From Stramonita haemastoma (taxonomy: Eukaryota; Mollusca; Gastropoda; Neogastropoda; Muricidae), in NCBI GenBank assembly GCA_030674155.1, contig CM060339.1:41784961-41848960 (forward strand): DNA of 64,000 nt, given 5' to 3'. A program made the position numbers and the translations under genes. This document shows, piece by piece, positions 60,971 to 64,000 of the stretch (position 1 is the first letter of the stretch; every line of letters begins with the position of its first letter). A model generated the notes under the pieces. It was not told the origin of the DNA. It did no database searches and was given only the letters and a program-made list of their open reading frames with translations.

Positions 60971-61233
60971 AGAATGGGGATAGTCCTGCTATTCCAAAGG
61001 CTCTTCGTATTGGGATATTCTGCTATCCCAATTTTTTTCAGAATGGGGATATTCTGCTATCCCCCAAATTTCTCGGAATGGGGATATTCCGCTATCTCCA
61101 AGGTTCTCGGAATGGGGATATTCTGCTATCCTTTAAGTTCTCAGAATGGGGATATTCTGCAAGTTCTCAGCATGGGGATATTCTGCTATCCCCAAAGTGC
61201 CTACAATGGGGATATTCTGCTATCCCTTAAGTT
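60971..61233 (+). repeat. minisatellite with a hairpin in each unit (8 copies, 27-41 bp)
   Basis: The core GGGGATATTCTGCTATCCCC recurs at about 60976, 61004, 61045, 61080, 61114, 61148, 61174 and 61208, separated by AAGTTCTCAGAAT-like linkers. GGGGATA and TATCCCC are perfect inverted 7-mers around a 6-base loop. Confidence 0.9.
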
Positions 61234-61654
61234 TTGTGTTCATGAGTCCCAGCCCTGCAGGATTTGTCAGCAAAGTTCTTTGTCAGACGATGTCTCTGCC
61301 ATTGAACTTCCCTGTCAGTTGCCTTTGAACGATCACTGGGCACCACATTTCTGATTGCATCTCCGATCCTTGCTAAAAGATAGATTTAAACAGAATAGAA
61401 TAGGACAGACTAAAATCAATGAAATGAAATGAAAAAAAAAACAAAAAACTTTCAGCCCAAAACGATAAAATAGGAAATAAAATCAAACTAGCATAGCATT
61501 AGAAAATAAGTTAAAAAAAAAAAAACTGGCCACGAAAACAGTAAAATCAAATTTCAAACTAGGGACAAAACAGCACGAGAGATCAAAGGAGAGAGCAATC
61601 TGGGTGGCAGTGATGTTTAAACACTGACACCACCTACAAAGGCTTTTGAGAGAT
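61234..61654. other. unassigned spacer
   Basis: A-rich sequence with several A runs (61434-61447, 61512-61526). No gene recognised. Confidence 0.4.
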
Positions 61655-61785
61655 TGGTGATGAGAAAGTTACCTCATCTTGGGGACAGTGATTGTGAGGA
61701 AGAGTTACCTCATCTTTGGGACATTGGTCTTGAGGGAGTGTGACATCATCTTTGGGACAGTGGTTATGAGGGAATGTGACTCTGC
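61655..61785 (+). repeat. 36-bp minisatellite, about 3.5 copies
   Basis: The unit of the form GTGATTGTGAGGAAGAGTTA plus CCTCATCTTTGGGACA recurs with substitutions at about 36-bp spacing. Confidence 0.85.
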
Positions 61786-61870
61786 TGTCCCCTCACATTT
61801 TCCAAACATTTCCTTCAGTTTCTTCCATCCCACCCTTTATTTGACACGAGTCCTGGCCTGGTTAGTCATC

Positions 61871-62112
61871 ATGTGAATCACATGGGAGTCGTCGCTATAG
61901 CAATGGGGCTGCATCATGTGGATCACATGGGAGTCGTCACTGTAGCAACGGGGCTGTATCACGTGGACCACATAGGAGTCATCGCTATAGCAACGGGGCT
62001 GTATCACGTGGACCACATAGGAGTCATCGCTATAGCAACGGGGCTGTATCACGTGGACCACATAGGAGTCATCGCTATAGCAACGGGGCTGTATCACGTG
62101 GACCACATAGGA
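61871..62112 (+). repeat. 45-bp minisatellite with CACGTG in each recent unit
   Basis: Five full units and a part-unit. Key words are CACATAGGAGTCATCGCTAT, AGCAACGGGGCTGTATCACG and TGGAC. CACGTG lies at 61960, 62005, 62050 and 62095, exactly 45 bp apart; the first unit has CATGTG instead. Because 45 is divisible by three an 83-codon frame is open (unit DHIGVIAIATGLYHV), but the reverse frame is open as well and there is no wider gene. Confidence 0.93.
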
Positions 62113-62179
62113 ATTCCCTTCTGACCCTGGGATATCATCTGGAGAATTCTCCCTCAACAAGACGTGCACTGTAAGTAAT

Positions 62180-62485
<306 letters not shown>

Positions 62486-62529
62486 CAAGAAATGATAATA
62501 ATAATGGAAATGTTTTTTTTTTGTTTTGT

Positions 62530-63010
62530 TTTTTTTTGCTGCCTCGTCTTCTGTGACGTTCCCGTACTGCTGTTCCCACGCCGCTCATTCCAATCTCCCC
62601 GCCACAGCCATACCCAGATTCGTTATGTCTCACCCCCGGGGTCGGGAGTCCACAGGGAGTCCATCAATATTAGGCCGCCGCGGGGCCACCAGCCAGAGGG
62701 GCCCTGCACTTCTGCTGGGTCACTTTGGTGGTGTTCAGTGGTGCCTGTTCTGAACTAACATACGCAGGACACCACCTACTAAACCCCCTACTAACGACAG
62801 TATTAGCTCAGTCGCGGAGCCAGACTGAGTGAGCTACCCACCCAAGGTAGCGACCACCACAACGTCCCTCCAACGACCGCCTCCCCGCGAACCTCCAACC
62901 CCACAGGCTTTGACACAAATTCACCACAGGCACAGAATCGTATGGGGAAACCGAATCTGAGGTCACCATGAGACCAGAGCAACGGAGGCCACCGAATCAG
63001 AGGCAATTTT
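62530..63010. other. GC-rich block, possibly a mobile-element fragment
   Basis: It is much more GC-rich than its flanks, with sharp edges at the T run near 62512-62538 and at the AT-rich SINE tail near 63008. It contains inverted words around 62803-62836 (TAGCTCAGTCGCGG and CTGAGTGAGCTA). No open frame with a recognisable domain, so the class is unknown. Confidence 0.35.
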
Positions 63011-63011
63011 T

Positions 63012-63388
63012 ATTATTGCATGATGATCAATGATGATGAGGATGATGTAATGATGCTGCTGTGGAGGTGCATCCGCTTTGAGACTACTTGACAGGGTTGT
63101 TCTCTACGCTTACTATCATAATATATCCCGGCGTCAACCAGGCCCGAGAGATACAGACACCTGCAGTGTTGGTCAGGTAATTTGAGCAACACTCTCAATT
63201 TCGCATCCGTAAAGTGGATGAAGCTCGACTGTGTGGTCCCAGTCTCCCCACTGAGCCCACAGCACACTCACTCTGGGTAGGAGCCGGCAGGAGCCCGAAA
63301 AAATCCCTATGACTTATGGGATTCGAACCCGCGACCTTCCAGTCCGGAATCCAAGGCGCTAACCACTGCGCCATGGCGGCTGGTCCAT
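63012..63388 (-). mobile_element. tRNA-derived SINE, family 4, full length
   Basis: The minus strand starts GGACCAGCCGCCATGGCGCA. A box TGGCGCAGTGG (complement 63363-63373) and B box GGTTCGAATCC (63319-63329) are both perfect or nearly so. The body runs through GTGAGTGTGCTGTGGGCTCA, and the 3' end is a CATCAT/AATAAT-rich tail near 63012-63055. The head resembles a leucine- or serine-type tRNA, but there is no closing acceptor stem, so it is not called as a tRNA gene. Confidence 0.85.
63319..63373 (-). promoter_or_regulatory. internal pol III promoter of SINE family 4 (A and B boxes)
   Basis: TGGCGCAGTGG and GGTTCGAATCC on the minus strand, both matching the tRNA-type consensus. Confidence 0.8.
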
Positions 63389-64000
63389 AATGGAAATGTT
63401 AATATAAAAAAATATATTTAAAAAAATATACACACAGCGTCCCAAAAATGGGACAGTGGGCATATATGGGCTAAAGTGACATGGTCAGATGACTGTTATG
63501 TTTGTCCAAGAAAACCAGCAGAATTTTCAGTGTTACTGATTGGGACTGCCTTGCTTTCAGGAAATATGGGACTGGAACCAAGGACCCTGTGTGCAGTGGC
63601 CGCCATGATGAACTGGGGTCCTTTGTTGAAGAATGGTAATACTATGGAATAAAGACAGGTATGATAAACTCTTTGTTGTCATTGGGCTCTGAAAGCCAAA
63701 GGCTTTTTTTTCTTTTTTACTAAATTGCCTGGTATCCCTCATTGTTGATGAAAAAGATAACATAATTATGCGAATCGAGGTCATTTCTTTTTTTTTTCTG
63801 TGTTTGTGAACATTTTGCAAAATTATTCATCAACTTAAAAAAAGACTTCTTTGAAATACTTCTGAAAATGAAATATAGCATTATGTACAAGTTTCGAGTT
63901 TGTTTTGGAATATTGAAACAATAAATTTTTAACTCATAAAGTAACTGGACAGTATGCCACACGTAAAAAGAATCCTTCATCAATCATTCCTAAAGTAACA
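63389..64000. other. unassigned AT-rich right end
   Basis: AT-rich sequence with no recognised repeat, RNA gene or coding family. Two 87-codon frames on the minus strand lack any signature. Confidence 0.4.

Noticed and set aside
61873..62124. 83-codon frame with DHIGVIAIATGLYHV repeats
   Set aside because: A 45-bp minisatellite is necessarily open in frame once one unit lacks a stop; the reverse strand is open too.

Overview
The window is eukaryotic and contains no protein-coding gene that I can support. It is a repeat landscape: large arrays of a roughly 390-405 bp satellite superfamily, long CA/GA/GATA-type microsatellites, minisatellites, broken non-LTR retrotransposons, several tRNA-derived SINE families and one probable non-autonomous DNA transposon. 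The SINEs with (AAAT)n tails, the CA-repeat-associated hairpins and the mix of CR1/L2-like and RNase H-bearing LINEs suggest a mollusc, probably a gastropod. That assignment is inference; no single-copy marker gene is present.

Layout, left to right, taking + polarity of a satellite as the strand reading TGCATCATATTG: satA (254-1555, +); CR1/L2/Rex1-like LINE 3' end (1556-2138, +); CA/GT tracts with two hairpin repeats (2139-3180); RNase H LINE 3' part (about 3350-4685, -); satA' (4686-5520, -); satB1 (5521-19505, -, about 33 complete units of about 405 bp); satC1 (19506-26735, +, about 18 units of about 393 bp, the last four of variant C'); an 11.6 kb spacer (26736-38316) with SINEs, microsatellites, an ancient 42-50 bp minisatellite (satD) and a 100 N assembly gap; satC2 (38580-45197, -, first four units of variant C'); satB2 (45198-56284, +, 26 units); then a 7.7 kb flank of triplet repeats, LINE and SINE fragments and minisatellites.

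The main discovery is the mirror order B-C-C'-spacer-C'-C-B with opposite polarities. The B/C boundary at about 19507 and the one at about 45199 are the same breakpoint, base for base within a few bases, in inverted orientation. This points to one B/C fusion followed by a very large inverted duplication (arms of about 21 and 18 kb), or to a composite element with giant inverted satellite arms. Each arm carries its own later insertions: a MITE and a LINE tail on the left, a SINE and a CR1/L2 tail on the right. The N gap lies in the spacer, so the orientation of everything right of 38316 depends on scaffolding; this is the chief caveat.

The satellite units have lengths divisible by three and few stops, so they show long overlapping open frames (up to 575 codons). 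I regard these as compositional, not genes. No tRNA gene, rRNA gene, CRISPR array or intact transposase/reverse transcriptase was found. All coordinates of array edges are judged by eye and are good to roughly 10-30 bases unless stated.
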